From positions 82,933,392 to 82,997,391 of the forward strand of contig NC_044985.1 in assembly GCF_008728515.1 (NCBI RefSeq): a DNA stretch of 64,000 nucleotides. The letters are read 5' to 3'. The position numbers and the translations under genes were made by a program. This stretch comes from Papio anubis (lineage: Eukaryota; Chordata; Mammalia; Primates; Cercopithecidae). The first letter of the stretch is position 1; each line of letters begins with the position of its first letter. Shown here in pieces: positions 40,174 to 52,630 of the stretch. The notes under the pieces were generated by a model. It saw only the letters and a list, made by a program, of their open reading frames with translations. It searched no databases and was not told where the DNA came from.

Positions 40174-43100
40174 GACATTGATTGCATCTGTTTATCCTCC
40201 TCAGAGTGGTTGTATTCTTATGCTATAGCATATAATTTTCTGTTGTTCAGCTATGCTTTGTTAAAGAAATTAAAAACTGTCTATCCTATATAATAAGAAC
40301 ATAGAATTATTTATCCATAAATCAGTTCACGGGAAATCACTACCCAGCAGTATATAATAATTCAGCCTGTGTTTCTAACCTGTGGCCTGACTGTGTGGTA
40401 TATCACCAAATTGTAGCAGCAAAAAGACATAAATTTTAGTTATTATTGCTAAACCTGGGGTGAGAATGACTTTTCAATAAGGAAAAAGAAAAAAAGGCAA
40501 AACAAAAATGGTTTTTGAAGTACACATATTTTCCTTTTTAATGTATAGTTTAGCAGTACCCCAATACAACTTATTGGAATAAACCTAACTCTTCTACACC
40601 TTCTGCTTTGATTTTAAGGACTCTCTCTATATATATTTCAAATGGCTTGCATTGGGGTAAAAGTAAGTGGAAAATGAAACAGCCTTTTTGAGTCATCTTA
40701 CATTATTCAAGTGCCTTTATAACTTACACAAATTAATGAAACCTCACCACATACTTGTCTGGGAGCCTACAATGGATTTAATCCTGCATTTATAACAATA
40801 CAAAAGGAAATGCCAGACAAAAATAAATAATTCAATGATTCAAAATAAACACTGAAGATATACTGTCATATGAATTGATCTAAAAATCGAGAGATGCAAG
40901 TGTATGTGCACACACACACACAACGCACTGTTTCCCATCCCCACAGATAACTTCTCTATTTGCAAGAATTCCGGTAACGCTGACAAACACAAAGAAAGTA
41001 GTTTTTACTCTTTAAAAATACTAACCTTTATATTTAAATCATATTTCTATCTTTCAGAGGAAGTTATCAAGATTATTATTTAAAAATCAAAATTAATTTT
41101 AGAGTACTTTCTGAATAAACTATAGTGATACAGCTGTCACTTTTTTTTTTTTTTTTTGAGCTGACTACCCCCTTACACTGCAGAAATGTTCTATTTTAGA
41201 AATATATAGAGTACCATTTGGTGCCTTGTAATTCTATACATGGCTTTTACAATTTTGCGGCATAAAGATTTTGTCTCATGTAATAGATGCTGCTTCACAT
41301 TTGGGAAATGTTATGTTACAACCCTGACTTTTATTAGATTATTTAATATAAGCACTAAGTAACTAGACTAAATTAATAAAGATCTTATTGAAAAAAAATG
41401 GAGAGGGAGAGAACAAAATTATTCCACAAATTAAATAAAACTTTCTGAAGTTAGCATTTCAGAAATCTTTATTTAATTTTCAGAATTCCAGTTCTGTAAA
41501 ACAGCCAAAATATTGGTCAGGATATGAAAAAAAAATGTGGTTGGTGTTTATTTATTTATTTCATAACAGTGCCATTTAAAACTATTACATGGAGGAATAA
41601 GACAAATGAGAAAGAAAAGTGTGATGAGAAATTATTTGGGGTTGGTTCTAAACTTATGTCACTGGTTAAAAACTATTTCATCCAGTACATATTTTCTTAT
41701 TGTTGTTCTAAGTTTAATAATTTTCTAAAAGAATTTTAAATTTAAAAACTAATTTTGGCAGGTAACACAAGCTTCTCTCTTTTTTCCTCCTTTATATTCA
41801 GAAATACATTTGCATAAAGAGACTTCCCCCTAGTATTTGTCCCCCCAAAATATCTTCAATAATCAAAGACACAAGGGAAAAAGTATACTCTTTTAAACAT
41901 ACTTTGCTACATTCTAGCAGATGCTATTCATAACTTATGTTTAGCCAGTGTTTCTGCATCCTCTAGGGACCCACTGAAGGTCTAAGAATACAGTTGCCTC
42001 ACATATTTCACATCCTAATTAATTATGTTCTTTTTAGATGGGAACTAAAATGTTGCAGTAGGTTTTCCTGAGGACCTGGCTTTCCAAGTGCTCCATCTCT
42101 GGGTTCAATACCCCTGGAAACTCTCTATCAATTGCACTCTCCCAGTTATATATTCTAGAATTATCCTCCAGGCATATTGTGTTTCCTGCAATTTAGGGTT
42201 ACGTAACACCTAATCTTAAGGGCAATATTATGATGGCATGTGGATTATCAAAGAAAACATTGCCACATATTAATAATATGAAGGCAAATGTATATTCATT
42301 TTTGTTGTACATTTTTATTCATGTTCCAACTAACCTGATTTCACGGTAATTCGCTAAGAAACTACAATACATAGAAGCAACTACGGCTGTAACTGGTAGA
42401 AGTGGTAACTACTTTTGGTATGAAGATTTGGGGGGTTTGTTTTTGTTCCCTTAAGAATATTTTAATAAATTTTACTTTCAATGTTCATATACATATCAGG
42501 GACATTTTCATATATACTCTATTAAACCTAATAATACACATGGTTTCAGATGTTTTACATTTAAAGATATTCCTTGATTTACATTCTTTGGAAATGTCAT
42601 ATTTAAAGGCTGCAAACCAAATTTTAAAATATGCCACTACCATTTTAATGACCAAAAGAAAAGCCAAGAGTCCAATACAGGAGGTGTTCTCTCAGTAGGC
42701 AAATGTTTCTCTAATTGAATCAAAAGTAGACTTACAGCCACAACATACATGGTGATAAATAATGACAATGCCCTATTTGAGCCCAAAAAAATATTCAGCA
42801 ATGTCAGAAATATGCCATATAAATTGATGGGCAACGGAACTGTGGTAGAGTTAGAAGCTATTCCCCTTGCACGTCTAGTTACCCTGTGGCAGCTGGATTA
42901 CACAGAGATAATTCTGGAGGGTAGAAGAGGTCACAAATGGGTTGTTATTCTCTTCATTCCCAGGAATTTGCAGATTAGTAAGAACTGTGGTGTCTGGAGT
43001 GGTCAGATGAAGTAAATGGGTTCCAAGTTCATCTGTAGAGCAGTCATGAGTCTCATCCTGGCTTCTGAAACAAAAGCTCCAGGGGTAGATCCCAGGAGAT

Positions 43101-43600
43101 GCTGGTGATAAGCCAAATTTGGACCTCACTGCCCAGGGTGCCCAGTAAAAAGCAAGAACTGGGAGCATCTAGATTAATCCACTAATTCTCCTCAAAAGAG
43201 CAGAAAACCAAAATTCCCAGATTCCTTTTTTTTTTTTCCTTCAATTCCTCAAATCACTGGCAAATCTCATTACTGTTGAAGAGAAAGAGGAACATTATGA
43301 CATATAAGTAGGAAAGTAGGGCTAAGGTGCACTGTAACTGTGTTTTATTTCCTTTTAAGTGTGAAGGACTTGGCATAGGCTGAATAGACAATACCCAGGA
43401 AAAAAAAAAATAGTTTCTTGTATATTAATAAACTTGAAACTTTTTTCTTTTAACATATTTAGACTATAAACCACCAAAAGGCAAAGGTCATGTCAATTTA
43501 ACTTGTTCTAACAACTCTGGCTACAGCTCCATAAAATGAGGATGCCTAAAACACTGTGTGTGTGTGTATGTCGCATACCCACCTTTGTTTGAAAAGCAAC
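40174..43600. other. Unique AT-rich intronic DNA
   Basis: 3.4 kb without a recognised transposon. Contains a CA run near 40907-40922 and a T17 run at 41141-41157. Open frames in the block show no domain. Confidence 0.5.
41141..41157. repeat. Poly-T tract
   Basis: T17 with no adjoining Alu or L1 body. Confidence 0.85.
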
Positions 43601-43604
43601 AGCC

Positions 43605-43850
43605 TGGCAATCAACAGATCCCAGATCCTGGATCTGCCCTCTGTTGGATGCAGCTCTGCATCTGTGGATAACTCGCTTACCCTCTCTGGGCCCCTATTTT
43701 CTCTTCTATAAAATGGGGAGTTAAAAGCTAAAACAAGAAACAAACAAACTCCCCTGCCTGACTCACAAGATGGTAATTACAATAAAATAACATGAGTTAC
43801 AGTGCACTGAAAATTATAAAGTGCTGTATAAACATATGTTGGCATTAATG
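43605..43850 (-). repeat. MIR
   Basis: CTCTTCTATAAAATGGGGAG and ATAAAGTGCTGTATAAACAT in reverse MIR order. Confidence 0.75.
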
Positions 43851-44024
43851 AATTGCAAGTCAACATAAAAGAGATAAGCATTACATTTTTTTAGGATGTT
43901 TTTAAGGGAAAGTTCCCTTTACTTAAAGAAGCAAAAACTTGGATCTTCTAAAATGTCACCTGCTGACACGGCAAGTCATCTGATATAGTCCAAAGACCCT
44001 AGGATAGGAAATTTGTCCGAGCTT

Positions 44025-44085
44025 ACTGACTGGGGCCACTTACTCTCTTTGAACCTCCATTTTGCCATCTGTAGGAGTGTCCGCA
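44025..44085 (-). repeat. Possible MIR fragment
   Basis: CACTTACTCTCTTTGAACCT with CCATTTTGCCATCTGTAGGA. Confidence 0.45.
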
Positions 44086-44175
44086 ATCAGAGAAGGCATC
44101 AGGGACCACCTGCCCTGTTACAAATGATCCCAGAGAGCCTCTGCACTTAAAAATATTTGGCACCTTTATTCTTCA

Positions 44176-44234
44176 CCAGACTGTAAGTTCCACAGATAAC
44201 TCGGTGCCTGGCAGATGGTAGAGGCTCAGAGATA
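44176..44234 (+). repeat. Possible L2 terminus
   Basis: CCAGACTGTAAGTTCCACAG followed by CGGTGCCTGGCAGATGGTAG, with an internal deletion relative to L2. Confidence 0.4.
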
Positions 44235-44235
44235 A

Positions 44236-44333
44236 GGAAGGAAGGAAGGAAGGAAGGAAGGAAGGAAGGAAGGAAGGGAAGAAGGAAGGGAAGGAAGGAA
44301 GGAAGGGAGGGGGGAGGGGAGGGAGGGTGGGGG
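44236..44333. repeat. GGAA microsatellite fused to a G-quadruplex motif
   Basis: Ten or more consecutive GGAA units, then interrupted GGAA/GGGAA units, then six G runs of three or more at 44305-44333. Purine-only on the plus strand except for one T. Confidence 0.95.
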
Positions 44334-44639
44334 ATGAAGCTGGAAGGGTCACTGTGCCATGGCCCATGGGCAGTGCCGGTTTTCTTTGCAGGTTTACCTT
44401 GTGCTCTCAGACCCTTCCCCAGCATTCTGCCAACTCCCAACATATGGAAAAGTGAGTGCCCTTACTCTTGGTACCCTGGATATCCAGGAAGACTAGCCCA
44501 AGAGATGTTCTAGACACCTGATAAAGGCACAGAGAAAAGCCTCAATAGCTGAAACCCTCAACTAAACCTTGTGGAATCCACTACAGTCCCAGAGATTTAT
44601 TGATAATTTCCATGGCCCCTTGCAGTTCTGACATTCTAG

Positions 44640-45558
44640 ATCAAAATGATGCCCCAAAACTTTGGGGATTAATAATGGTAGCCGTGATTACTGTCATTTT
44701 AAAAATACATCAAGCCTTCAAAACTGAAAATAAAATCAACATTGAATTGGTAGATTGATTTTTCTGCCATTAAAGTTCTACTTTTCTTAAAAAAACAAAA
44801 TGGCAAGCATCCAGCTTTTTGTTTCTCAGGAAGGGTTCATTTCTAAACTTTCAAAGTATAGTGAACAACTTCTAAATTCAGGATAATTGAAGGTCTGCTA
44901 GTTGGTGAGCAAAACAACAATGGCTTTCATATCAACCGAAAAAAAAATATGGCTCAATCAGGTTTTTTTAAACTGAATATCATTCTGCCGACTGTACTTC
45001 TTCCTAATATAACAGAAGCTGCTGCTTACCGACTACTAATGGACTTCTCTATCTAAATAAATATAATTGTGTTCATTAGTTCTTCCTGTTAAAATTATTA
45101 AAGAGTAACTTTCCCTAGGACACTTTTATGTTAATGAAAGACAATAACACATTAGGACAAGACACTCTCAGATCAATTTTGCATTTGCATAGTATCCAAT
45201 AGAATAAGTTGCTTACATACCTCCACAAATAAGTAATCCCCTCTTCTTAAAGATATATTTGCATATGACCAATGAAGCCCCTAGCATAAACCACATAAGT
45301 AAATAAATTAAATTTGCTCAGGAAGTATAATGCTGAAAATTGGGAGCAAGGTATAAAAATCCCAAAATTATATGATTATAAATATTAATAAATTCCCTAG
45401 AAATCACTGATTTATGAAGATCCTCCACATGTAGACAAGATTTACTTTTATTCAGAGCTTTAAGATATAACACCCAGTAAGAAAGCTAAGTAGGTGGCAA
45501 GAACTGTATGAGAGCTAATACTGTAAATTTCTATTACATTCTCTTAGAAAAAGGCTGT
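44640..45558. other. Unique AT-rich DNA with two octamer-CCAAT pairs
   Basis: No repeat recognised. ATTTGCAT occurs at 45183-45190 and 45257-45264, each followed 4-5 bp later by CCAAT. Confidence 0.5.
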
Positions 45559-45559
45559 G

Positions 45560-45840
45560 GGCCAGGCTCCATAGCTCATGCCTGTAATCCCAGCACTTTG
45601 GGAGGCTAAGGTGGGAGAACTGCTTGAGCCCAGGAGTTGGAAACCAGCCTGGACAACATAAAGAGAAACCCTGTCTCTGCAAAAAAAAAAAAAAAAAAAA
45701 AAAAAACAACAAAAACAAAAAAAACAGGCGTAGTGGCACGTGCCTGTAGTCCCAGCTACTCGGAGGGCTGACAGAGTGAGACCCTGCCTCTAAAATAAGT
45801 AAATAAATGAATAAAAAAATAAATAAAAATAAAAATAGAT
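45560..45840 (+). repeat. AluJ-type Alu with internal deletion
   Basis: Left arm and mid A-tract (A27 plus CAACAAAAAC) are intact. The right arm passes from CTACTCGGAGGGCTGA directly to CAGAGTGAGACCCTG, missing most of its 3' half. The tail is AAAT-rich. Confidence 0.9.
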
Positions 45841-46574
45841 AAAACCCTGCAAAGGGGCCCCAAGGGCTAAAGTGTCATGTGGATTTTTTTTAATTCAACC
45901 ATCCTATATAACTTACGTGGTGTTTCATTTTGATTCTAATATATCACCATCAATTTCCCACCCCTAAAAGGAAGGAAAATCACAAATCAAAATATATTTA
46001 GTCACTTAGGCTACTAACTTAAATGAGAAAAAAAAAAAGATCCATTTAATCTCATTTCATGTTGTTTTATTTTGTTTTGCTTTCATTGTTAACATACACA
46101 TTCTATAACACATGGGGAGAAAAGCATGAAAATATTCACTACAATCAAACTGATTTCCTTCATATCTAATTTTCTGAATACAGATGAGCCTTTGGATACT
46201 GACGTTACCTTAGTGGGCCCCAGTTTACCTCTACTCATTTTTAATTGTTCAATCTTGTTTTATCATAAGCACCTTATAATAATCCATCAAGAAATTGGGC
46301 ATTTAAGTTTATCATGGTATTATTATGTTGCTACATTAGAAGAAAGTAGTTAACCAAGTTACCCAATGTTACGTTAAAATTAATTTGTACCAGAAATAAA
46401 GAGCAAGTCATTAATTTTTAAATTCTGATAACAGTTTCCAGTATGAGTCAAGGTAAGTTAAATCTTTGTTAAGTTAAAATGCCCATGAACATTTCTTTAT
46501 CAGTTTGTGGTTCTTGCACACTTGGATACATCTCAAAACTGGTCATAATCAACCAGAAACCACCTCATTCACCT

Positions 46575-46630
46575 AAGCTAGCCTGGTGTCTGACACTTAG
46601 TAGACACTCAAAAAAAAGTGCTTGTATAAT
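46575..46630 (+). repeat. Possible L2 terminus
   Basis: GCCTGGTGTCTGACACTTAG followed by TAGACACTCA resembles the L2 3' end. Confidence 0.4.
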
Positions 46631-46639
46631 AATATTGAT

Positions 46640-48619
46640 ATATGATTATGTTTTAAGAACTGTAAGAGTCCAAAAATGATTATAAATTTCTTCCCCAATC
46701 ACATCTATGTGACAGATACTTTTAGCGTTTAATTTGTACTTTGCCAAATAAAATTAAGAAATAAGAAACAAAAGCTTTGCAATTCTTGCCCTTGCTATCA
46801 AATTACTTGAAGACACAAAATACTGGGTTGGGGCAGTACATTCAATAATGCTTATAAAAGATCAGAATAAGGCCTTTAAAAATAAATCTTTTATTCATCC
46901 ATAAACCACTCAATGTGAAGCAAACCCACATAAAATACTTTCATATGTATTTTGGGTGTAGCTACTTCTCTCTCTGGTCTGTCCATGATGATGCAGAATG
47001 TCAACTGTTAAATGTGTTTCTTACTCCTCCATGGGCAAGAAATAATTTGGGTTACAAAATAACTTCACATGAAACACTGCTCATGCTAAAGATCTAGTAA
47101 TTTTCAATATGGGCTAAATTAGGCAACTGACAAAGCTGACTTTACTTTGTATAAGTCTTTATGCACCCAAATCTGCAGATAGGGCCCAGTTTGTCTTTTT
47201 GAACTTCCAGTTGCTACTTAGTTCACACAAACCTCTAATTCTTTTCCCACAAAATGCAATCATTGGTATCAAAATATTTTCTTAAAAATGTGATCTAATA
47301 GAGTCATAAGAGATGCTTGATAGTTCTATTTTTTTTTTCTCCATTATCTTTTTGGAAGATAATTAATGCTTCATCCAGGGGCACTCAAAATGCCTATTGG
47401 AATTATCCAAAAATTCAATTGCCCAGAGTGAATATCCTTATATAAACATTCACTCTGGATAATTTAAGATATTTGTTATTACAAGTATAAGTCCTACAGA
47501 TGTGTTTTACAAAAATGAGAGTAACATTTTGCATTTGGAATGTAGAAGAAAATTACCTCTCAAAGTAGCTTCAGTATAAAAGGAGGTCACGGTCCCCTGG
47601 TCTCTAAAAGCCATGATGTCCTCAAGGAGGATCCAAGTGAGGATGGAGGAAATCATAAATACTGAGAGTAGTCTGCCTCTGGTACGCACTGAGAAACTGC
47701 TCTAATGTAACCTGACCCATGGTTATTAGTGAAAATATCACTTTTGTTGTTAGCTTATTCCCAACAAATTCATTTCTGCTTTAATGGAAAAGGTCCGGGT
47801 TCACACTAATCAGACCCAACGGAAGGCCATATTAGCAATTTGGCAGGTGCCTGAGGGCCATACCTAATCTGCATAAAATGAAGCAGATTGCAACCGCCCT
47901 CATCTTTTTTATTTTTAAACTGGTTTTTGAATCGGAGCATACATAAAATCTCAGAGGGAGAGACAGGAGATGCTAGTGCATACATTTTCCTTCATGCCTT
48001 TATTTTCATTCCTTTTGCACAAGCCATCTTCCTGAATGGCTGTTTACCTAAAGAAGAATAACAAAATAAAAGGTGCTAGGAAATGGAGTAGGCAATGATC
48101 ACAAATGTTTAAAAAAAAGTCATGTATTTTCATAGATCTTCACAATCCTCTCTAGTATACTTTCAAATCAGTTTTAATTTCAGTTTAGTGTTTTTATGTT
48201 TTGTGAAGACATGCTACATAGAAATATACCTTGAATTTGGGAAAAGGCTGCAGCTAGCAGACACTCCAAATCTAATAATTATTGTTAAATCTATGATATG
48301 CCTAATAGAGAAAAACAGTATATTAAATATCACCATTATCATCTCAACACTGGCTTCTGCTGGTCATAGAATAATTTAAAGTGACAGCGCTCTTTACATC
48401 CAAAGAATTTATAATCAAAGTCATTCAGTTCAAGTATGGGTAAATCTGAAAAATAACTCAACAATAATGAATAGTAACTAATATAAGCCACACAAAATTT
48501 GGGAAAAAGGAATAAACACACAAAGCTAAGTGTAACAGGTAATTTTAAAAAATAGAGTTAATGTAGGTCTAGAAGTCCCAAAGGAAACCATGATGGAAGA
48601 ATTTGGCTTTTTTTGCTTT
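46640..48619. other. Unique AT-rich intronic DNA
   Basis: About 2 kb with no repeat recognised. A hairpin-forming inverted repeat lies at 47423-47458. Confidence 0.5.
47423..47458. repeat. 11-bp inverted repeat (hairpin)
   Basis: CCAGAGTGAAT at 47423-47433 and its exact reverse complement ATTCACTCTGG at 47448-47458, with a 14-nt AT-rich spacer. Confidence 0.85.
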
Positions 48620-48638
48620 AGAAAGATATATGAAAGAT

Positions 48639-48936
48639 GGCCGGGCGCGGAGGCTCACGCCCGTAATCCCAGTACTTTTGGGAGGCCAAGGCGGGCAGAT
48701 CAGTTGAGGTTAGGAGTTCCAAACCAGCCTGGCCACTATAGTGAAACCCCACTACTACTAAAAATACAAAAATGAACCAGGCATAGTGGCGTGCTGCTGG
48801 ATTTCCAGCTACTCCAAAGGTTGAGGTGGGAGGATCACTTAAATCCAGAGGCAGGGTTTACTGTGAGTCGAGACCACTGCTCTCCAGCCTGGGCGTCAAA
48901 GACAAACTGTCTCAAAAACAAACAAACAAACAAAAC
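48639..48936 (+). repeat. Alu, full length, with 17-bp target duplication
   Basis: Begins GGCCGGGCGCGGAGGCTCA; tail of AAAC units. Perfect duplication AGAAAGATATATGAAAG at 48620-48636 and 48937-48953. Confidence 0.96.
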
Positions 48937-49589
48937 AGAAAGATATATGAAAGCTAGTAGTTTAGCAGAGTGCTATGGGACAAAAGAATGTTACAAGTGA
49001 AATGGTTCCACCTTAAATAAGTTACATTTTAAGTACATTTCATTCACCTTGTCAGGATGATAGAATTAAAAACAGGAAATAAAGAGTGACTAGTGGTTTG
49101 AGGGAAGAAGGTAAGAGGATCCTGAAGTTGCTTCTCAGGGCAATGAGAAGCCAATGTAGACTATTAATACATGATTAAGAAATACCAATCTATCAATAAA
49201 AAAACAGACACATGTTTTCTAAACAAGAGAATCTGGGTCATAGGGAACTGCTGAATAACCTGGGCCACACAGAAACTAAAGACTACTGCAGTAGAGAGAA
49301 AAAACAAAAAGAGGATGAGCACTGGTAACCTTGGAGAAAACAACAGAATCTGCAGATGTGAAAAACAGAAAAGCAGGTAGCAGAATACAACCCCCCAAAA
49401 TGTGCTGTTTCTCATATTGATTATTCTGAGTTGAAGACAATTGAGAAGCAGATACAGATGCACACGTTAATAAACTTCTATTTGTTTCCTCTTCTGAATC
49501 TGTCTTTTGTCATTCAATTTATAGGGTCCTGGGTGGAGAAGAGCTCTAGGGGGTAGAAGAAAACATTAAGTTTTTCCTCCCCTACAGTA

Positions 49590-49740
49590 TAAAGTTTTGA
49601 ATTAGAATCACAGGACCAAGTCACCCACACTCAGTGCCTCTCGTTCTCCTCATCTGTAAACAAGATGATGATGGCCTCCACCTCAAAGGGTTTTTGAGGA
49701 CATTAAATTAGGTAATATGAATTTGGGTTCACTATAAGTT
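49590..49740 (-). repeat. MIR
   Basis: CTCCTCATCTGTAAACAAGA followed by GGGTTTTTGAGGACATTAAA. Confidence 0.65.
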
Positions 49741-50034
49741 TTAAACATTTAACCAAATGTAAACTACTATTATTGTTGATGTTATGAAGAGTAAACACAA
49801 TAAAGAGCCAAAATGACTGATTTCTTGTTTAGAATCTTAGAAGATTCAACAGGTTTGACAAGTATGGAAATAAAAAAATAAAATAAAGACTCACAGAATG
49901 AAGACTATTTTTTCTAACAGTGGGTAAAAGAGTGATTCCTATGAGCTAAGTAAATCTTCTAATAAATTGAATTTGAAGTGGTGATGAACAGCCAATCTTT
50001 GAACTTTTAAAGATAAAGATACAGGTAAGATTTA

Positions 50035-50346
50035 GGCTGGGCACAGTAGCTCATGCCTATAATCCCAGCACCTTGGAAGGCCAAGGTGGGCAGGTCCCTT
50101 AAGCTCACAAGGTCAAGACCAGCCTGAGCAATATGACAAAATACCATCTCTACAAAATAATATAAACACTAGCCAGGAATGGTGGTGTGTACCTATAGTC
50201 CCATCTGCTCGGGAGACTGAGGTGGGAGGGTGGCCTGAGCTCAGGAGGCAGAGGTTGCAGTGGGCCAAGATCCTGCCACTGCACTCCAGCCTGGGTGACA
50301 GAGCCAGACCTTGTCTCAGAAAAATAAATAAATTAAATTAAATTAA
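50035..50346 (+). repeat. AluJ-type Alu
   Basis: CCAGCCTGAGCAATATGACA is AluJ-like. The tail is AAAT/AAATT repeats. AAGATTT occurs on both flanks. Confidence 0.93.
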
Positions 50347-50489
50347 AAAGATTTTACAAAGTAGAAGAAATTCATGTTTGATCAGGTAAAGACATAGAAC
50401 TATGAATTCTTGGGAGTGAAAGTCATTTTGTAATTTCCTAGTGTGGAGAGAAGTGTTTTCCAGGTGATTGCAAAGACTCTGCATTTGTA

Positions 50490-51085
50490 AGTTCTTGCTG
50501 CATGCCAGACACTTTGTCATTGTATTAATTTTCACAAAAATCCTATGATATATATATATTAGTCTGTTCTCACAATGCTACAAAGAAATACCTGAGACTG
50601 GGTAATTTATAAAGAAAAAAGTTTAATTGGCTCACCGTTCCATAGACTGTACAGGAGGAAGCATGATGCTGGCATCTGCTCAGCTTCTGGGAAAGCCTCA
50701 GGAAACTTACATTCATGGTGGATGGCAAAGGAGGAGTGAGGCAGCTCACATGGTGGGCGCAGGAGCAAGAGAAGCAGGCAGGTGCCACACACTTTCAAAC
50801 AACCAGATCTCATGGTTACTCACTCACTCACTACTGAGAGAACAGAAGTCGGAAATCCACCCCACGATCCAATCACCCCCTACCAGGCCCGACCTCCAAC
50901 ACTGGTGATTACATCTCCATGTGAGTTTTAGGCAGGGACAACACTGAAACTACATCAATATAGATATTAACGTCTCCATTTTAGGTTAGAATAGATGACT
51001 TGCCTAAGGTTACAAGGATGTTAAATGGCAGATACTGGGATCCAAGTCTGCCTGACTCCAAAACTCATATTATCTTCCTCAGAAC
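50490..51085 (+). repeat. MIR split by an LTR
   Basis: The 5' half at 50490-50556 (GCATGCCAGACACTTTGTCA, TTTTCACAAAAATCCTATGA) and the 3' half at 50958-51085 (CGTCTCCATTTTAGGTTAGA, GATCCAAGTCTGCCTGACTC) are parts of one MIR separated by the LTR. Confidence 0.82.
50557..50957 (-). mobile_element. MaLR-type (MST/THE1-like) solo LTR
   Basis: About 400 bp. The left end TTAGTCTGTTCTCACAATGC, then GAGACTGGGTAATTTATAAA, CCAGATCTCATGGTTACTC and GATCCAATCACCCCCTACCA, is the reverse orientation of a mammalian MaLR LTR. Host MIR sequence resumes on both sides and no internal retroviral region is present, so this is a solo LTR. ATATA on each side is a plausible 5-bp target duplication. Confidence 0.82.
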
Positions 51086-51097
51086 AAGGTATTTCTT

Positions 51098-51378
51098 ATC
51101 CTCTGAAGAATGCTGCTTAGCCTTTGAGACCCAACTCAAACAGTACTTCCTGAGAGAATAGCGCTTTTCCTATTCCCTCCAAGAGAATTAATCTCACCGC
51201 ACTTTGTATTTACTCATGGGGTGAATAACTATATAATTCATGTGAAATCTCCTTTCCTCATTAAAATGCAGGCTACTCAATAGAGCTCCATCTTAGACCT
51301 CCTTGTTGCTCTAGCACTGAACTGAGCACCTGGCATAAAACAGACATCCAATAAATATTTGGCAAATGAATACCTAGA
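51098..51378 (+). repeat. L2 3' end
   Basis: Contains TTTGAGACCCAACTCAAACA, CACTTTGTATTTACTCATGG, GAGCACCTGGCATAAAACAG and CAATAAATATTTGGCAAATG, collinear with the L2 3' consensus. Confidence 0.9.
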
Positions 51379-51429
51379 ATTTAAAGTCTCCAAATTGCCA
51401 CCAAGTAATATGATACCAATTCTTTTATG

Positions 51430-51590
51430 CTGTTATTGTTATTAGCCATGTATATTTATTGAGGGTCAACTATGAGCCAGGTAGAGTTGCACTAGGTGTT
51501 GTGCCATCAACACATTTATACATTATGTCATTTAATCTTCACATTATTCCTTTAAAGTAAGATCCATTTTAGAGATGAAGCAAAAACCAA
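51430..51590 (+). repeat. MIR (first of two in tandem)
   Basis: Contains ATATTTATTGAGGGTCAACT, ATGAGCCAGGTAGAGTTGCA and TGTCATTTAATCTTCACATT. Confidence 0.82.
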
Positions 51591-51639
51591 ACGCAAAAAA
51601 AATGATGAAACTATTTGCTATTTGCACTTACATAATAAC

Positions 51640-51880
51640 GATAAGACAATGATAATAATATCATGAATGAAGAGTCTATTTGTGGCAAACACATAGCTAG
51701 GGCTTAACATCCTTTAATTTTCACAACAAACCAATGAGGTAGGTGTTATCACCACATTTTGCAGATGAGAACACCAGGGGACGGTTTTTCGAGATTACAC
51801 AGCTAACAGGCACAATAACTATTTAAATTCATATTTTTGACTCCAAAGCCCACATTCTTTTCACTATACCAAGATCTCTT
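51640..51880 (+). repeat. MIR (second of two in tandem)
   Basis: Contains TTAATTTTCACAACAAACCA, TGAGGTAGGTGTTATCACCA and AGATTACACAGCTAACAGGC. Confidence 0.9.
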
Positions 51881-52309
51881 CTACATTAGGCTGCTTAAGT
51901 CTTTCTGTCTTAAATACCTGAGAAATCTCCAATTGATTATTTAACCTCCATTGGTTATATTTAACAAATGAGTCAGTAAGAATTAAAAATAACAAGTGTG
52001 GCAGGCAAAAGGAGGTTCAGGGATGTAGGCCTGATTCAACTAATTCAATCAGGTGTATTTTGTTGGACCCAAAATCCCACATATATCTTTTGAACATAAA
52101 AAGCTGTGTCATGCTAATATTCTCTATCACTACACTTTCTCATTCATTCATTCATTTTAACATTTCTGGGGTATTTATCCAGGCTAGACATGGTGAAAAA
52201 GATCGACATGGTGACTATACTCATGAAACTTAGGTCTACTTAGTCTCACCAATAAGAAAAGATATAATTAAACATGTAACAAGCACCAGGAATGAAAATA
52301 ATAGGATGA

Positions 52310-52630
52310 GGCTGGGCACGGTGGCTCACGCCTGTAATCCCAGCACTTTGGGAGGCCAAGGCAGGCGGATCACGAGGTCAGGAGTTCAAGACCAGCCTGG
52401 CCAACATGGTGAAACCAGTGTCTACTAAAATAAAAAAAAAAAAAAATTAGCCAGGCGTGGTGGCAGGCACCTGTAATTCCAGCTACTAGGGAGCCTGAGG
52501 CAGGAGAATCACTTGAACCTGGGAGGTAGACGTTGCAGTGAGCCAAGATGGTGCCACTGCACTCCAGCCTGGGCGACAGAGCAAGACACTGTCTCAAAAA
52601 AAAAAAACAAAAAAAACAAAAAGAAAGAAA
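52310..52630 (+). repeat. AluS (Sc-like), full length
   Basis: GGATCACGAGGTCAGGAGTT then CCAGCCTGGCCAAC is AluSc-like. Perfect 15-bp target duplication GAAAATAATAGGATG at 52294-52308 and 52631-52645. Confidence 0.96.

Noticed and set aside
44236..44333. Open frames rich in Pro, Ser and Leu over the GGAA tract
   Set aside because: They arise from translating a microsatellite in different frames.
50557..50957. Endogenous retrovirus with coding potential
   Set aside because: Only an LTR is present; no internal gag, pol or env sequence adjoins it.
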